DNA of 64,000 nt from Leishmania donovani (taxonomy: Eukaryota > Euglenozoa > Kinetoplastea > Trypanosomatida > Trypanosomatidae). The position numbers were made by a program, and so were the translations under genes. Below, in pieces: positions 49,203-60,700 of the stretch. The stretch is taken from NCBI RefSeq assembly GCF_000227135.1, contig NC_018242.1, positions 100,313 through 164,312 on the forward strand, in the 5' to 3' direction. Numbering within the stretch: the stretch's first letter is position 1; every line of letters begins with the position of its first letter. The notes below the pieces were generated by a model that was given only the letters and a program-made list of their open reading frames with translations, ran no database searches and was not told the origin of the DNA.

Positions 49203-51245
49203 ATGACGCACGAGTTTCGCTCACTGTTTCTCCCTCTCGCAGCGGAGGAGCAGGCCGTCTTCGCGGACTTCTTCCCGACTCTCATGGCCTCGAGCACCTC
49301 GATCCAGGACGGCGCGGCAGGCGAGCACTCATTGCAGCCGAAGGTCTCAGCAGCACTCGACACATCTAGCTCCGCCTGGGCTACCTCCCCCCACTCCTCC
49401 GGGGAGTGTGGCAACCTACCCGAGGTTGGGCGCGGAACCGCAACGGACGCGCAGGCTCGGTGCGGCGCACCCTTACGCTCTCTTGTGTTCGCCATCGGCA
49501 GCGGCAGAGCCGACGCGGTCATCGTTGTCCTGCGCAGGGGCGACGTCGTCCTCTACGGACTCGACCGACTGCACACGCCACCTTACGAAAAGTGCCGCAT
49601 CCAGCCCCTCCCCACAACGCAACAGCTCATGGCGGCGCGCGAGAACGCCCGCAGGTACAGTAATGCTGACGGGGCGGCTAGTGACGGGAGCCGGGCGGAT
49701 GCCAGCGGTAGCGGGGTTCTCGCCGGGTCTTGCAGGGTCGGTAACGGCGGGGCAGAGGCGACCTGTGCAGCGCTGCTGCCGTTGCACATCGCCTACTGCT
49801 GCCGTATTCCCCTCTCCGCCTCCTTCAGCTCCGCCACGCCACCGGCCGGCGGACCGCGCCGCGGCGGCGGCGGTGGCTCACGAGACGAAAAGGACGAAGA
49901 CGTCGTGTACCTCCGCGGCATCGTGGGCAGCAGCGACGGTCGTGTCAGCCTCTTCTCTGACACGTCCTACACGCTAAGCTTCGCGGCGCACGACATCCCA
50001 GTCGCGCAGGTGGACGCGGTTCTACTGCCGCCTTGCACACTGGATGGGTGCGTATCAACGAATGCCAGCCCCACAACGTCAACGCGTGGCGTCCGCAGCA
50101 TGGGAGCGGGCGTCAACACATACGCGGCACCTTCTGGTGAGCTGGCATCCCCTACGTCACCGCAGCGGCAAGAGCGCTTGGCGCGCGCCACGCAGCGCCT
50201 TGGCCTTGTCACCAGCGGCAACGACGGCGTGGTGCTCCTCTGGCGGCGCCTGGGAGACTCGATGAGCCCCATCGTGGTGGTCCGTCCCTCCACCTTCTCC
50301 AGTCGCGCCGCCTACGCTGTGCACCACCCCTCCGCCCTCTCGGCGCTGTTGTCGTCGCGGGCGCCGCCATCCCAGCGCGAGGCCGCCGTCGATGCCGAGC
50401 TGTCGTGCCCGCCGTCGTGTCTGCTTCACGCAGCGACCTCCACCAGCCATACTCTGCGTGTTCGCCAGCTCTCCTCAATCTCGCCAAAGCCCACACACAA
50501 GTCTCTCTCCTCGACCGCACGTCGCGAGTCGGTGGAAGAGGCAGCCCCCACCTCCATGAGCACCGCACTGCCGGGCTCGTGGTCGGCGACCGTGACCGCG
50601 ATCGCCGCGCACGACAGCGTCACCCTCGTTGCCATGGGCGCGTCCCTGCTCTCCCTCGTCAAACTCAACCCACGCTCTGTTGCGCGTGTGTGGAAGGCAG
50701 CGGAGAGCATCACGCAGCTCGTGCTGGTTGACTCCGTGGCGCTGGCCGTGTGTGCTCGCAGCGGCACCGTTCACGTGCTCACTATCCACCCTAGCACCGG
50801 GCAGGTCGTGCGCCAGCGCGTCTACTACAGCTACAAAAACCGCGCCATCCACCACACCAGCCTGCATGTGGCGTCGCTCCTCATGACGCTCGTTGACGTC
50901 TGCGGGTCAACGGAGCTTGTCCAGCTGCCAGCAGATGTGCTGCTGCCGTGCGGCGTGCGACCGCTCCGTGGAGAATACGCAAGCGGCGACGCAGCACACG
51001 TGAACCTGCTTGCCTCGATGGCCGCTCTTCGGGCGAAGGTATGCATTGAGGTCATCAAGGACGGCAGCGGCGGTGGTGCCAGTGGGAGTGTTACAGCTAA
51101 CGAGGCGGAGGTGATTGGAGGCTCCACCTCCATGTACGAGGCGAACGCCGCATTCGATCAGCTCAATGAACGGCTGCTGCTCGCGCGCTACGCGGTGCCG
51201 GAGGAGTGCGACGACTTCATGGGCGCCAACGTGCACGTCTTCTGA
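49203..51245 (+). CDS. Conserved hypothetical, probable beta-propeller (WD-like) protein
   Basis: This 680-residue protein starts MTHEFRSLFLPLA. Across its length it shows repeated short beta-strand blocks of the propeller type: DAVIVVLRRGDVVLYGLDRL (about 103-122), GIVGSSDGRVSLFSD, LGLVTSGNDGVVLLWRR, LLHAATSTSHTLRVRQL, and SVALAVCARSGTVHVLTIHP. The S/G-x-D-G-x-V-x-L-x pattern is the WD40 signature in weak form. Between blocks are Ala/Ser/Gly inserts. The last 20 residues (EECDDFMGANVHVF) form a distinct acidic tail. A scaffold or complex-assembly role would be typical, but no specific family is recognised. The ATG at 49203 is the first in the frame; upstream codons translate leader sequence. 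Confidence 0.82.
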   Translation: MTHEFRSLFLPLAAEEQAVFADFFPTLMASSTSIQDGAAGEHSLQPKVSAALDTSSSAWATSPHSSGECGNLPEVGRGTATDAQARCGAPLRSLVFAIGSGRADAVIVVLRRGDVVLYGLDRLHTPPYEKCRIQPLPTTQQLMAARENARRYSNADGAASDGSRADASGSGVLAGSCRVGNGGAEATCAALLPLHIAYCCRIPLSASFSSATPPAGGPRRGGGGGSRDEKDEDVVYLRGIVGSSDGRVSLFSDTSYTLSFAAHDIPVAQVDAVLLPPCTLDGCVSTNASPTTSTRGVRSMGAGVNTYAAPSGELASPTSPQRQERLARATQRLGLVTSGNDGVVLLWRRLGDSMSPIVVVRPSTFSSRAAYAVHHPSALSALLSSRAPPSQREAAVDAELSCPPSCLLHAATSTSHTLRVRQLSSISPKPTHKSLSSTARRESVEEAAPTSMSTALPGSWSATVTAIAAHDSVTLVAMGASLLSLVKLNPRSVARVWKAAESITQLVLVDSVALAVCARSGTVHVLTIHPSTGQVVRQRVYYSYKNRAIHHTSLHVASLLMTLVDVCGSTELVQLPADVLLPCGVRPLRGEYASGDAAHVNLLASMAALRAKVCIEVIKDGSGGGASGSVTANEAEVIGGSTSMYEANAAFDQLNERLLLARYAVPEECDDFMGANVHVF

Positions 51246-51975
51246 CGGTGGAGCGTATGAGGCGTACTCGTGGAACCGGGGAGGCGAAGTGGACGCGTGC
51301 CCTGGCACGAATGCAGCATGGCCTCTGCGCTCACACAAAAGCACTGGCATTTAGCTGTACCCTGTCCTCATCCTCCTCCTTATTACCCACTCCCGGAAAG
51401 TTGCCTCACCGCCGCCCATCGTCCAGCCCGTCGCCGTGCCCGCGTCTTCCTTTACAAGCTTATGCTGTTTGCCTTGCACTGCAGTGCACTGCACACATAC
51501 AGACACACACACACACACACGCAGGCCCCACATCCCTGCCGCCGCCGCCGCCACCGCTGCTGCTGCTGCTGATGCCGGGAGCTTCAAAAGGAACAGCACA
51601 CGTGAGCGCCACTTGGAGCAGCGCCGACACACATACACACGCAGGCTTCAGCACCTCGTCGCTCCTCCCGCCTCCCCATGCCGCTCACTTGTCGTTGTAT
51701 CTGCATCCCTCTCTCCTTTTCACCGTTCGTCGCTGCGGGTTGGGCACACGGTGCACTGTCAGGCACGCTCACACGTGTCCCCCCCCCACCACCACCACCT
51801 TCTCTTCTCTTCTCTTCTTCGGCCCTCGCCGCATGCGCACACGCACTGCGCGCGTGTAGGGGAGCATTCTCATACCTAACAGCCGCCGCCGCCCCCATCA
51901 CCACCACCACCTTCTTCTCCGTCGTGCTCCACCCGCTTCAACGGCGACAGAACAGCGAAGGCGAAGACGAGAAAG
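51246..51975. other. Intergenic spacer
   Basis: No gene is visible. CA-rich and CCA-rich tracts (51500-51520, 51780-51800, 51895-51910) and a pyrimidine stretch at about 51800-51830 precede the next ATG. Confidence 0.6.
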
Positions 51976-54060
51976 ATGTTGCGGCGTAGCTTTTTCGTAT
52001 TGGCCCCGAGCATCCCGCGGAGCGTCTGGGACCCGGCGCACTACAACGAGAACTGGGTGGACAGCTACAGCACCAGCATTGCCGACCGCCGACACTGGCC
52101 AGCGAAGAAGTGGTCCATCGGCCTCGAACCCCGCACCCCTCGTGATTGGCTGCGCTTCTCTTACCGAAACCTTGCCTACGCCTACAACGGCGCGCTGCGT
52201 GCCTGTGCGGCGTTTCCGGAGATGCTCGTCTACTACAAGGAGATGAAGCAGCGCGGGGTCAAGGTGGACGTGGACACGCTGAACGCGCTGCTCTCACGCG
52301 CGGCACGGTACGAGCACATCCAAGTCGATGATGTGTTTCTTCTCTTCGACGAACTCACCGCCCTCGGTGCCCGTCCGGATATTGCGTCCGTGGAGACGCT
52401 GCACACGGTACTCGAGCACGCCGCGCATCAGCCGCCGGAGTGGCGTGAGACGCGCCGTCGTCAGCTGGTGGAGCTGTACCAGTATCTTGCGTTGGAGGAG
52501 ATCGAGCGCCTCGCCCCGCATCGCGTCGATGCGTTGTTGTCTGCGCAGATCGCGCGTCTGCGAGGAAACCTCAAGCAACTCAACGCGAGCCTCAGCCCAT
52601 CCGTGTACCGGCGCTACTTCGCGGTCATCGACCTCGGTGAGACACTGATCCAGGAGGTCCACAACTTTTTGTGGGAGTACGTCGGCGCCGATCACGCCGC
52701 GATGGATGTTCCGTCGCTGCAGCTTCGCATCCCCTTCGTGGCCTCCGTGATGAAGCGGCCGCTGGCGACGGCAGACCCTGCCCAGGTGAAGGCGACCGAC
52801 TTTGAGGACACGGACGTGTGTAGCGTGCTACTGGCCGCGGTGGAGCGCTGCGTCGACGGAGACTTTCACGACAGACGGCCTGTGTCTGAGCGGCGCATGT
52901 ATCTCGCCTTGCTGACCATGCTCACCTCCAGTGGCGTCCTGTACTCAGCCGATCTCATGGCGCAGATGATGGATGTTGTGAAGTACTCGCGCGACGATCG
53001 AGGACGTGACCGCGATGCGCAGCGGCTGCTGCGGTACGCCCTGCGCGGGTCCTCAGCAGCCGACGACGCCGCTTACCGCGAGCTGTGGCGGGCTGTGGCG
53101 CCTCCCGTGGATGCGCGGGTGGTGGGACGGTACCTGGCAAGCAGGGACCCGTGGTCACCGGTGCATATCTGTTATGACCGCAGTTTTCAATTTCGAGCGT
53201 TCCCGGAGCTGCAGCAGATCACCCAAAGCCAAAGCAGCGGCAGCAGCACCGACTCCCCAGCGGCAGCGGCGTCGACGGCTGCCGGGGCAGGCAGCTCCTC
53301 TACCGCTGCGGCGGCCGCCGAACCAGAAAAAGCGTTAGAAGGCGTGAGCGCCGGCCTCCCCCCCAGCACCGTAGCCGCCAAGACGGCGGAGGCGCTGCAG
53401 CAGCGCTGGGACGATGTGCGCAAATTGATCGACATAACAGGCGTTCTCAAGCTGGGCGCGGGTCTGAAAAGTGCAAGAGCCGGCTCCGCCGCGCCAACGC
53501 AGGAGGCGGCGCAGCAGGCGATGGAGGTCTTCACCGGCGCGGCGGCGTTCCTACGCGGGGTGGCCACAGGCTGCCGCTACGGTGAGTTGGCGGACGCGCT
53601 AGCAATTCAAGCAGTAGGAGATGGGCAACAGCAGCAGCACCACGCGCCACGTGCGACGTCGTTCGGAGGCGCAGCAGCCACAGCAGGTGCCGCGCGTAGC
53701 AGCAGCAGCAATGCGAGCACAGAACTGTACGCCGGCGGCCTCGAGTTTGATGTCTGGCATCGACTCCTGCAGTGCGTGCAGCAGCTGCGTCAGGACATGG
53801 AGCAGTTCATGGCTCAGCAGTACGAGGCGCATGGTCTGCAGGTGGAGCCGGAGTTCGAGTGCTGGGAAGCTATGCTCGTGGTGCTGCGCTGCATCTTGGA
53901 CTTCTGCCTTGTGCACACGCAGCAATACGGCCGTACGGCAGGCGGTGGCATGGCAGAGAATCTCTTCCAGGAGTCTGCGCAGCTGCGCGCGCAGTTGGTG
54001 GAGGAAAGCCGCACCCGCTTCAATGGCCGCATGCGCATCTTGTGGCTGCAGGAGGTTTAG
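51976..54060 (+). CDS. Mitochondrial pentatricopeptide-repeat (PPR) type protein
   Basis: This 694-residue protein starts MLRRSFFVLAPSIPRS, a likely mitochondrial presequence (Arg, Phe, Ser, no acids). Residues of about 67-150 hold PPR-like helical pairs: YNGALRACAAFPEMLVYYKEMKQRGVKVDV, then LNALLSRAA, and VFLLFDELTALGARPDIASV, with the typical MKxxGVxPD/GARPD ends. Further helical repeats follow to about residue 400. A low-complexity Ala/Ser/Gln insert lies around 420-460, then more helices. Many trypanosomatid PPR proteins belong to the mitochondrial ribosome or to RNA processing in the kinetoplast, so this is likely one of them. Which one cannot be told from sequence reading. The ATG at 51976 follows AGAAAG after a CCACC-rich leader. 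Confidence 0.83.
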   Translation: MLRRSFFVLAPSIPRSVWDPAHYNENWVDSYSTSIADRRHWPAKKWSIGLEPRTPRDWLRFSYRNLAYAYNGALRACAAFPEMLVYYKEMKQRGVKVDVDTLNALLSRAARYEHIQVDDVFLLFDELTALGARPDIASVETLHTVLEHAAHQPPEWRETRRRQLVELYQYLALEEIERLAPHRVDALLSAQIARLRGNLKQLNASLSPSVYRRYFAVIDLGETLIQEVHNFLWEYVGADHAAMDVPSLQLRIPFVASVMKRPLATADPAQVKATDFEDTDVCSVLLAAVERCVDGDFHDRRPVSERRMYLALLTMLTSSGVLYSADLMAQMMDVVKYSRDDRGRDRDAQRLLRYALRGSSAADDAAYRELWRAVAPPVDARVVGRYLASRDPWSPVHICYDRSFQFRAFPELQQITQSQSSGSSTDSPAAAASTAAGAGSSSTAAAAAEPEKALEGVSAGLPPSTVAAKTAEALQQRWDDVRKLIDITGVLKLGAGLKSARAGSAAPTQEAAQQAMEVFTGAAAFLRGVATGCRYGELADALAIQAVGDGQQQQHHAPRATSFGGAAATAGAARSSSSNASTELYAGGLEFDVWHRLLQCVQQLRQDMEQFMAQQYEAHGLQVEPEFECWEAMLVVLRCILDFCLVHTQQYGRTAGGGMAENLFQESAQLRAQLVEESRTRFNGRMRILWLQEV

Positions 54061-54653
54061 GCTGCCGGTCTGTAAAACCACTGTTGCTGTGGTGACGACA
54101 TTGGGCCCATTCACGTGCTTGCCAGGGCCACCAGCAGCGCGCGCGCACTCCACCGCCATTCTTAGGCTCCGTTTTGTGTGTCTGTCCGTCTCTGTGTGTG
54201 TGTATGTTGATAACGTGCAATGGCGATGATCATGATCTTGAGTGTGCTTAATCTCTCTCTCTCTGTACGTGTGTGCGTGCGCGCGCACGCAGGGCGCATA
54301 TCCGCCGCCCTTGCGGAATCCTTCACCGCGCTGCACGACACTTTTTGAGGAAGCTCGATTCTGCCACTCCTTGCTCTATCCCTACTGCCTCCCCCTCCCT
54401 CACCCGTGCATAAAGCCGTGCCGAAAAGAATACGGAGGGAGAGGGGCTGCGGGGAGAAGCGCTGACAGCGATGCGTGTGTGCGCAGACGCTCACCCATCC
54501 CTATGCGTCTCTAGAATGCACTCGTGACCCTCTTTATCCCCTCTCGCATCCTCTGACTCTTTCCATCCGCCTCCGTACTCGTACGGCCCGCACAGTGAGC
54601 TTGTGTGTTGAGGCACCCCCTACCTCACCGCCATATCTCCTAGCGCACGCGCA
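54061..54653. other. Intergenic spacer
   Basis: No gene is visible. CT-rich tracts near 54250-54265 and 54530-54570 could serve splicing of the next gene. Confidence 0.6.
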
Positions 54654-55094
54654 ATGAACTCTGCCCCGCGTGCGCCGATGCGGACGTTGGCCGCCAAAGG
54701 TGTCGCTGGGCCGCCGCCACCGTCGACGCAGGAGCCGATGCCCGGTGGAATGCCTGGGATGCCGTTTTCTCCTTTGGGCGCCAATGCCCCGGACATGACG
54801 CAGCTGATGCAGTACCTTCCCACCATCATGAAGGTGGCGAGTCAGATTCCTGGCATCCTTGTCGGGTTCCTTGTGACGATGGTGTACATGCTCGTGGTGG
54901 TGTGCCGCAGAGGCTTCACGGAGACCGTGTCGCCGGTCGCCGGCTTCCACATCTTTGCATTGTTCCTGCTTCGCGAGCTGATCGAGCCCTGGCGCCAAGG
55001 TCAGGCGCGCGCGCAGGCGGCACGCGCTCGCGAGGTGCAGCGGCGCTCCTTTACAACGGACATCGCCATGCAGTATCGTGAGAAGCTTGACTGA
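54654..55094 (+). CDS. Small two-helix membrane protein, hypothetical
   Basis: This is a 146-residue protein. Residues 1-45 are Pro/Gly/Met-rich and flexible. A first hydrophobic helix spans about 64-84 (SQIPGILVGFLVTMVYMLVVV), followed by CRRG. A second, shorter hydrophobic stretch spans about 94-108 (PVAGFHIFALFLLRE). The C-terminal 35 residues are Arg/Gln/Ala-rich and basic. No signal peptide is present. Such small hairpin proteins occur in mitochondrial and ER membranes, but no family is recognised. The ATG at 54654 is the first in the frame and gives a compact ordered product with codon use like its neighbours. Confidence 0.8.
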   Translation: MNSAPRAPMRTLAAKGVAGPPPPSTQEPMPGGMPGMPFSPLGANAPDMTQLMQYLPTIMKVASQIPGILVGFLVTMVYMLVVVCRRGFTETVSPVAGFHIFALFLLRELIEPWRQGQARAQAARAREVQRRSFTTDIAMQYREKLD

Positions 55095-56696
55095 TTGGTC
55101 GAGAGGAGGGTGTGCGTGTGCTTGTCTGGGCTGTGTGCTCGTGAGTCCGTTGTGAGTCTGTTGTGTGTCTGTGTGCGCACAAGGGGGTGCGATGTGAGCA
55201 AGACGCACGAAGCGTCTATGCGACTGACTGGCCCCCCACACCACCCCACTTCACCGAAGGTGCGGCAGCCTCCACGCGGACGGCACCTTCTTCCGCAGAA
55301 GACACGACTACCGAAAGCGCCGGCATCACCTCATGAAATGGAGGCTGGCGAATGTGTGCGCTGTGGTGTGGTGTGGGGTGGGTTGGTGCTGATCCTTGTG
55401 CACCCCTTCACGCAAACCCGACCGCGGCGCTCACCATCCCTAGCTCATACGCGCCGCAGGAGCGCATGTCTTTCGAGGCACGCTTCGCTTTTCTCGCTCG
55501 CCCCCGTCTTTCCTCTGTCTTTGCACTGTCGCATGCAATTTTGGGAGGCCACCGACACCGGCGGGGGGGGGGGTCAGTGCCGCAGCGCGCATGGGTGTGC
55601 CCACGAAACGCCTAACCATCACCCACATGGCGCTTACCTTCGCCTCCCTCGTTCTCCTTCTCTCGCGCAGCTGGGTTGGGCGAGAGCGACTCCGCCCCGC
55701 ACTAAGAAACAAGCGTGCGTTGGCTTTGTCCTGGCGGTGCCACGGGAGCTGGTGTTCACTCTATCCCCGGGGTGGTGCTTGGATGTGCTTCTCCCTCGCC
55801 TTTTCCGGTCGTGGTCCAAACACCCATCATGACTCGTAATCGCGTTTCCTCTCTCACCTCCCTTGTCTTCTTGCGAACGTGCTCTGCCGTCGTGTATTGT
55901 GCGAGGGAAGGGAAGCAGGAGGGCCTCCGCTGCTTCTGTCGGGCGGCTTCCGGCCGTGGCACACGGGTGCATATGTGCGCGTGCAGCTTAGCGCATCTCT
56001 TCTCGTTCTCGCTCTCGTGTGCTGGATCGGATGCCAACTCGGTGTTCTACCTTGTCTGCGAATTCAAGTCTGCCCCCTCCCCCCTGACCAGCCTACCACC
56101 CACCACAACCCCCTCTCATCAAGGCCGCCACCGGGTGAGACATGGCGGATAAGGAAAGGCTGGGCCCTGCATTTTCGTAGACGTCATCAAGAGGAATCAA
56201 AAGCGGCGCCGTAAGCGCGGAGTCCCCAAGTCCGTGGCCCCCCCCCATCGCCGCCGCCGCCTCTCGCTATCGATGCCCCACACGTTTGATGGCATCGCCC
56301 ATGCCAGGTGAAACAGTGGAGACGAGTCCCCCTCCCCCTCCGCTCAATAACGGGCTCGACTCTTCACCCCTCCCCCCACCCTCCTCCCCTCTCCCCCAAC
56401 CCTGCGGAGGGCCGAAAGTCTTCGCCCCCAGAGGCTTCCACTTAGCCACCGTCAACTGCCTCCCTACGCACTCCACGTCACTCTCCACTGCGTTCCCGCG
56501 CACGGACCTCATCCCGTGCACGAACACCCCTCTGCAGCGCCGCTGCTCTCGTGAGCGCCGCTTCTCGTGTCTTTGGTCACTCTTCTCTGTCGTGCGCGTT
56601 CAGCCCGTCGAGAGCGCCCGCTCGCACGCACACATACAGTTACGGACCCATTCGCCCCTCCCTCCCCCTCTCCACGTCCCTCCCCAACGAAGCAGC
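55095..56696. other. Intergenic spacer
   Basis: This 1.6 kb has no separate gene. The end (about 56640-56695) is strongly pyrimidine-rich and abuts the chosen start of the next gene. The open frame from 56289 is continuous with that gene but reads as translated leader. Confidence 0.55.
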
Positions 56697-57734
56697 ATGA
56701 ACGTGTACACGTCAGACGGGCTGCTGGTGAGCAGGGGTGCCGACAGCGGCGGTCTCTCGACGGAACAGGGCCAACAGCTCATCTCCATCTATCGACTCTT
56801 CCTTCAGCTGCACCACGCCGGCACCGGCGCCATGCGCATCAAGGACATGATCAAGCCGGAGACGACAGACGCGGTTAGCGAACACGGCAGCGGAGGAGCC
56901 GGTGGAGACAAGAACGCCGACCGCCGAGGTGGCGGCGCTGGTCGTGGCGGATCTGGCGCAGTAAACGCCACCTGGAGCGCCATAATGCCGTCCATGCCGG
57001 AGAACACGGCGTACACGAGCAGCATCGCCGTCGTCTCCACCGGTACCCCTTACCCGATGTTCCTCCTCTCGTCCAACGCCATCCCAGAGACCCATCGACT
57101 GCGTGGGTTCGCCTCTGCAGTGGCGCCACAGCAGCAGCACCATGCGGCAGCGGCTGGCACGGCGACCACCGCCTCCACAAAGAACAATAACCGTAGCGCC
57201 AATGGATGTGAGGAGATCGCGCTGCGGTGGAGTCTGCTCACAAAGCAGCCCCCGTCCTGCCCCACAGCGGCGGCGGCGGCGGGCTCTGCTGTCGGTGCTG
57301 CTACCGGGGCTTCCGCAGGCACACCGGCCTCCATGACCGCAACGGTTAACGCCACCAAGGCCACCGTGATGACCGCAGAAACCGCCGCGGATGTGCCCGT
57401 GGACCGGACGGGCTTTCCTGGGGCGCGTAATTTCTCGATGTCCAGCACAAAGTCTGCTGGCCACCTGCCTGGTGCGTCGCAAAGGGATCGCATGGCTGGC
57501 GAGTGGAGCAACGCTGGCAATGTGGCGCCCGCGGCAACCTCGCCGGCGCGCACCGCAGCTCTCGCACCGTGCGCGTACCCGTCTGGGTGGACCGCGGCGG
57601 AGCTGCAGGTACACACGACGAAGCAGATGATGGTGTGCACCGCCACCGAGCTGTCCCTCGACTTGGACGGAGGCGCCGAGGACGGTAACGCACCGCTGCT
57701 GTTCTGCTGCTCAACGCTGCCCATCTCGGGCTAG
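56697..57734 (+). CDS. Hypothetical low-complexity protein
   Basis: This 345-residue protein takes the ATG at 56697 (MNVYTSDGLLVSRGAD). An in-frame ATG at 56289 would add 136 residues of Pro/Ser/Cys/Arg-rich sequence that is mostly translated pyrimidine tract, so it is less likely. Three ordered segments are visible. The first is about 1-60 (STEQGQQLISIYRLFLQLHH, then MRIKDMIKPE). The second is about 90-140 (WSAIMPSMPENTAYTSSIAV, YPMFLLSSNAI). The third is a C-terminal block at about 300-330 (LQVHTTKQMMVCTATELSLD). Ala/Thr/Gly/Asn runs separate them. No motif allows a function. Confidence 0.75.
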   Translation: MNVYTSDGLLVSRGADSGGLSTEQGQQLISIYRLFLQLHHAGTGAMRIKDMIKPETTDAVSEHGSGGAGGDKNADRRGGGAGRGGSGAVNATWSAIMPSMPENTAYTSSIAVVSTGTPYPMFLLSSNAIPETHRLRGFASAVAPQQQHHAAAAGTATTASTKNNNRSANGCEEIALRWSLLTKQPPSCPTAAAAAGSAVGAATGASAGTPASMTATVNATKATVMTAETAADVPVDRTGFPGARNFSMSSTKSAGHLPGASQRDRMAGEWSNAGNVAPAATSPARTAALAPCAYPSGWTAAELQVHTTKQMMVCTATELSLDLDGGAEDGNAPLLFCCSTLPISG

Positions 57735-60700
57735 CCACCGAGCAGCAGGAGCGCGTATGCGTGTGCGTACGCCTCAGCGTATAAGTCGCCGAGACCGGGC
57801 GCATGCCCAAGCATGAGCACGCTCCCACGCCCTTCCCCCCACTGAGCGCTCGTGGGACCGCTATGGCGCGTCTTGCCGCTGCTGTTGCGTTGCAAGAAGT
57901 GCGTCGCCGCTGTCTTGCGTCTCTGTCTGTCTCTCTCCCTCACATCTCGCCACCTGTGCGTGCCTGTGTGTGCGCATGCGCGTGTCGGCGTTGGAGTCTT
58001 GTGTAGTGCCTCGGGATGCGTGCTATCCCTTTGCCCCCCCCCCCACCCTCTCCGCCCTCCCGTCTGTGTGCCATGGCGTTGTCCTTATTCTTCATGCTTG
58101 ACTGTGCGGGTCATTGTATCCCCACCCCCCTCCCAAAAAAAAAGAAATGAAAAGAAGAAGAGCTTCAGCAAGAGGCGCGCATCAACCGCCAGCACTCCGG
58201 AGCGCGTCAGCGCCTCGCCGATATTGTTTCAGTGGGCCCCTTTCTCTCCCATTCACGGCCACGCTGCGGTGTGCCGGTTCGCACTGTAGAGTTCTCCTCA
58301 GGAACCTGGACTGTACCGGGGGCACGAAAAGAGCGATCCGTGTTCGAAAGAGGGAACACGCGCGCGCACCCGCACTTATGAGGTCCCGTCCTCTCTCACT
58401 CTCTCTGCCTGCATCTGCCTCTCTCTTCCCCTTCTTCTGTGACTCCCAAACGCACGTGCACGTGCATCCTCATGCACAACATGCGCGCACGGAACGTATG
58501 ACGCATGCGTCCTTCACAAGTCTTGTTTCAACGCCTTGTGTGTGTGTGTGTGTGTGTTAGTAACACCTTCCTTCTCTCTCGCGCACGCAGCCACACCAGC
58601 TTGCACATCACCCGCCAAACCCCCCTCCCCTCCCCTCCCCTCTGCGCCCTCCTTCTTTTGTTGTTGTTCGCTCTGCTGCATCGTCCGCCTGCCCTCACAC
58701 GCGCCGAGAAGCACAGCGCCAACGCACGTAAGAGAACCGTTGTGGCCGCAGCGGAGTCGCGAGCGCGCACAAGGGCGTGCCCACGCGCCAGCAGCAGCGC
58801 GAGGAAGACGCAGATGAAGACAGAAACAGCGTAGAAATTTCAACTGCGATTAAGCAAGCACGTACACGCAAGGCCTCCCTGTCTGAGGCCATCGCACCCT
58901 CCATCCCGCGCCGACAGCGCCACCCGCCCTCTACTCTTTCTTCTCGCTCTCTTACCTCAGCGCACGAGCAGACAGGCACACGCACCCGCCTCCTCGATAG
59001 AGGTCCTCCGTGTTGGAGGCTCTTTACACACGCACACAAGCGCCCATACGCACACGTGTATGTACATAACCTTTGTTGTCTACTATTCTTTGCGTGCAGC
59101 TTTCCCTGAGTGTTTGCCTCGTGGCGTGTGCGTGCGTCTGCGTGTGTGTCTGTGAAGGGGACTCGCACCGCCATTACCGTCATCACCGTTACCACCTTTT
59201 CGTTGCATCTTCCTCCCTCATCCCCTCCCACCCCCCATCTACACCCCTTCCTTTGCGTGTGTGTGAGTGTGTGATCCTCGTGTTGTTGGACGCTCGTCAC
59301 TCCCTCTCTCCGTTCTCGAGGCTCCGACTCATCGGGTTTCACAACTCCGCCCGCCCGCTGTCGCCTTACGTCGCCCTCGATCCCATCAACTAGGGTAACA
59401 GCGGTAGCGAAACGACGTCGCGAAGAGGTGAAGCGCACGGCCAGAACGTCTTCTCGAGGAAGGAGTGAAGGAGCACAACAAGCGCTGCCCCCCCCCCGCC
59501 CCGTCGGCGCTTCAGGAGGCAGACACAGACACAGTGGCAGAGGCGGGTATCACAAGGAACACGGAAAGGTGCAAGCGGTAAGGAAGGCGAGAGGGAGCGT
59601 TAGCGTCGGCGGCATCGGCGGCAAAGAGAGGGCGCGCCAGCGAGATCTTCAAGCATACGGTTGGAGAGGCAACGTGCGAGTGCGCTGTGCATCGCCCTCA
59701 CTTCGTCGCAAGCGCAAGACGGAAGAAGCGAAACGGAAAGAACAACGCAATCGCGAAAGCCCTGAGCGGTAGACACCTCGCTCCAAGCTTCGTCTTCCTC
59801 GTTGTCGCTTGACTCCTGCGTGCGTGCGTTTGTGTGTGTGTGTGTGTGTGTCTGTGGGCGGGGGCGTCTGTGTGCCTCTGTGCTCCTCTTCGCCCCCCCC
59901 CCCATTCTCCTGTTATCGGCTACTGCCGCTTTTCTCAGTTTTACTTGGGGTCTGTGTGTCTGCCTGTGTGTAAGCGTGTGTGTGTGTGTGCGTGTGCGTG
60001 TCTGCCTGTCTCTAAAGGACGCCAAACGTACTGTTGGCGTCTCCCTCCACTCATCGAGCACCCCACCACCCCACACCACACCACACCATACACCACCACC
60101 CCTGTCCCATCCCATCCCATCCCGCCCTCTTCTGCGCATCGTTCTCGCCTGCACACGGTTCCTCTTTTTCATCTATTATTCGTCCGTTTCTTCGTCTTCA
60201 TAGTTGCCGTTGTTGTTTCGACCTCATCGCGGACGGCCTACTCCGTCCCACTCTCGCGTGTTCGTGTGCACAGACCCCTTGTCTTCCGTTGTGATTTTGT
60301 TTTCTGTGGCTCCTCTTCCCCATCTGTCCTCCCGTTCGAGTTGTTCTGCTGTGCGTGTGTGGCTTTGGGGGCGGGGGAGGGAGGCGGGCGTGGTTTTACG
60401 GGGGAAGGGTATCTTGTGTTGTCCTTGACTGTTGTGGGTGCTCACCTTTGGTGTGACCACGTGTCCTCGCACGAAGGCTCGTTTCTCCGCGTCTGTGTCT
60501 GCCGGCAGTGGCGCTCGCACTCCTACCACCAACTCCTACGACCCCCCATCCAACCTCGCCATACACACATATATATATATATTCCTTTTCAGCGTTTCTT
60601 TCTTTTCTTGGAGCCCTCCTCTTCCCCATCCCATCTTTTTTTTTTTTTTTGGTTGCCTCCGCGTCGGGATCGCCTTGCACCTCTGTGCCCTCCCTCCCGA

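Noticed and set aside
56289..56696. Upstream in-frame ATG for the 56697 gene
   Set aside because: The extension is Pro/Ser/Arg/Cys-rich translated leader and includes the pyrimidine tract needed for splicing.
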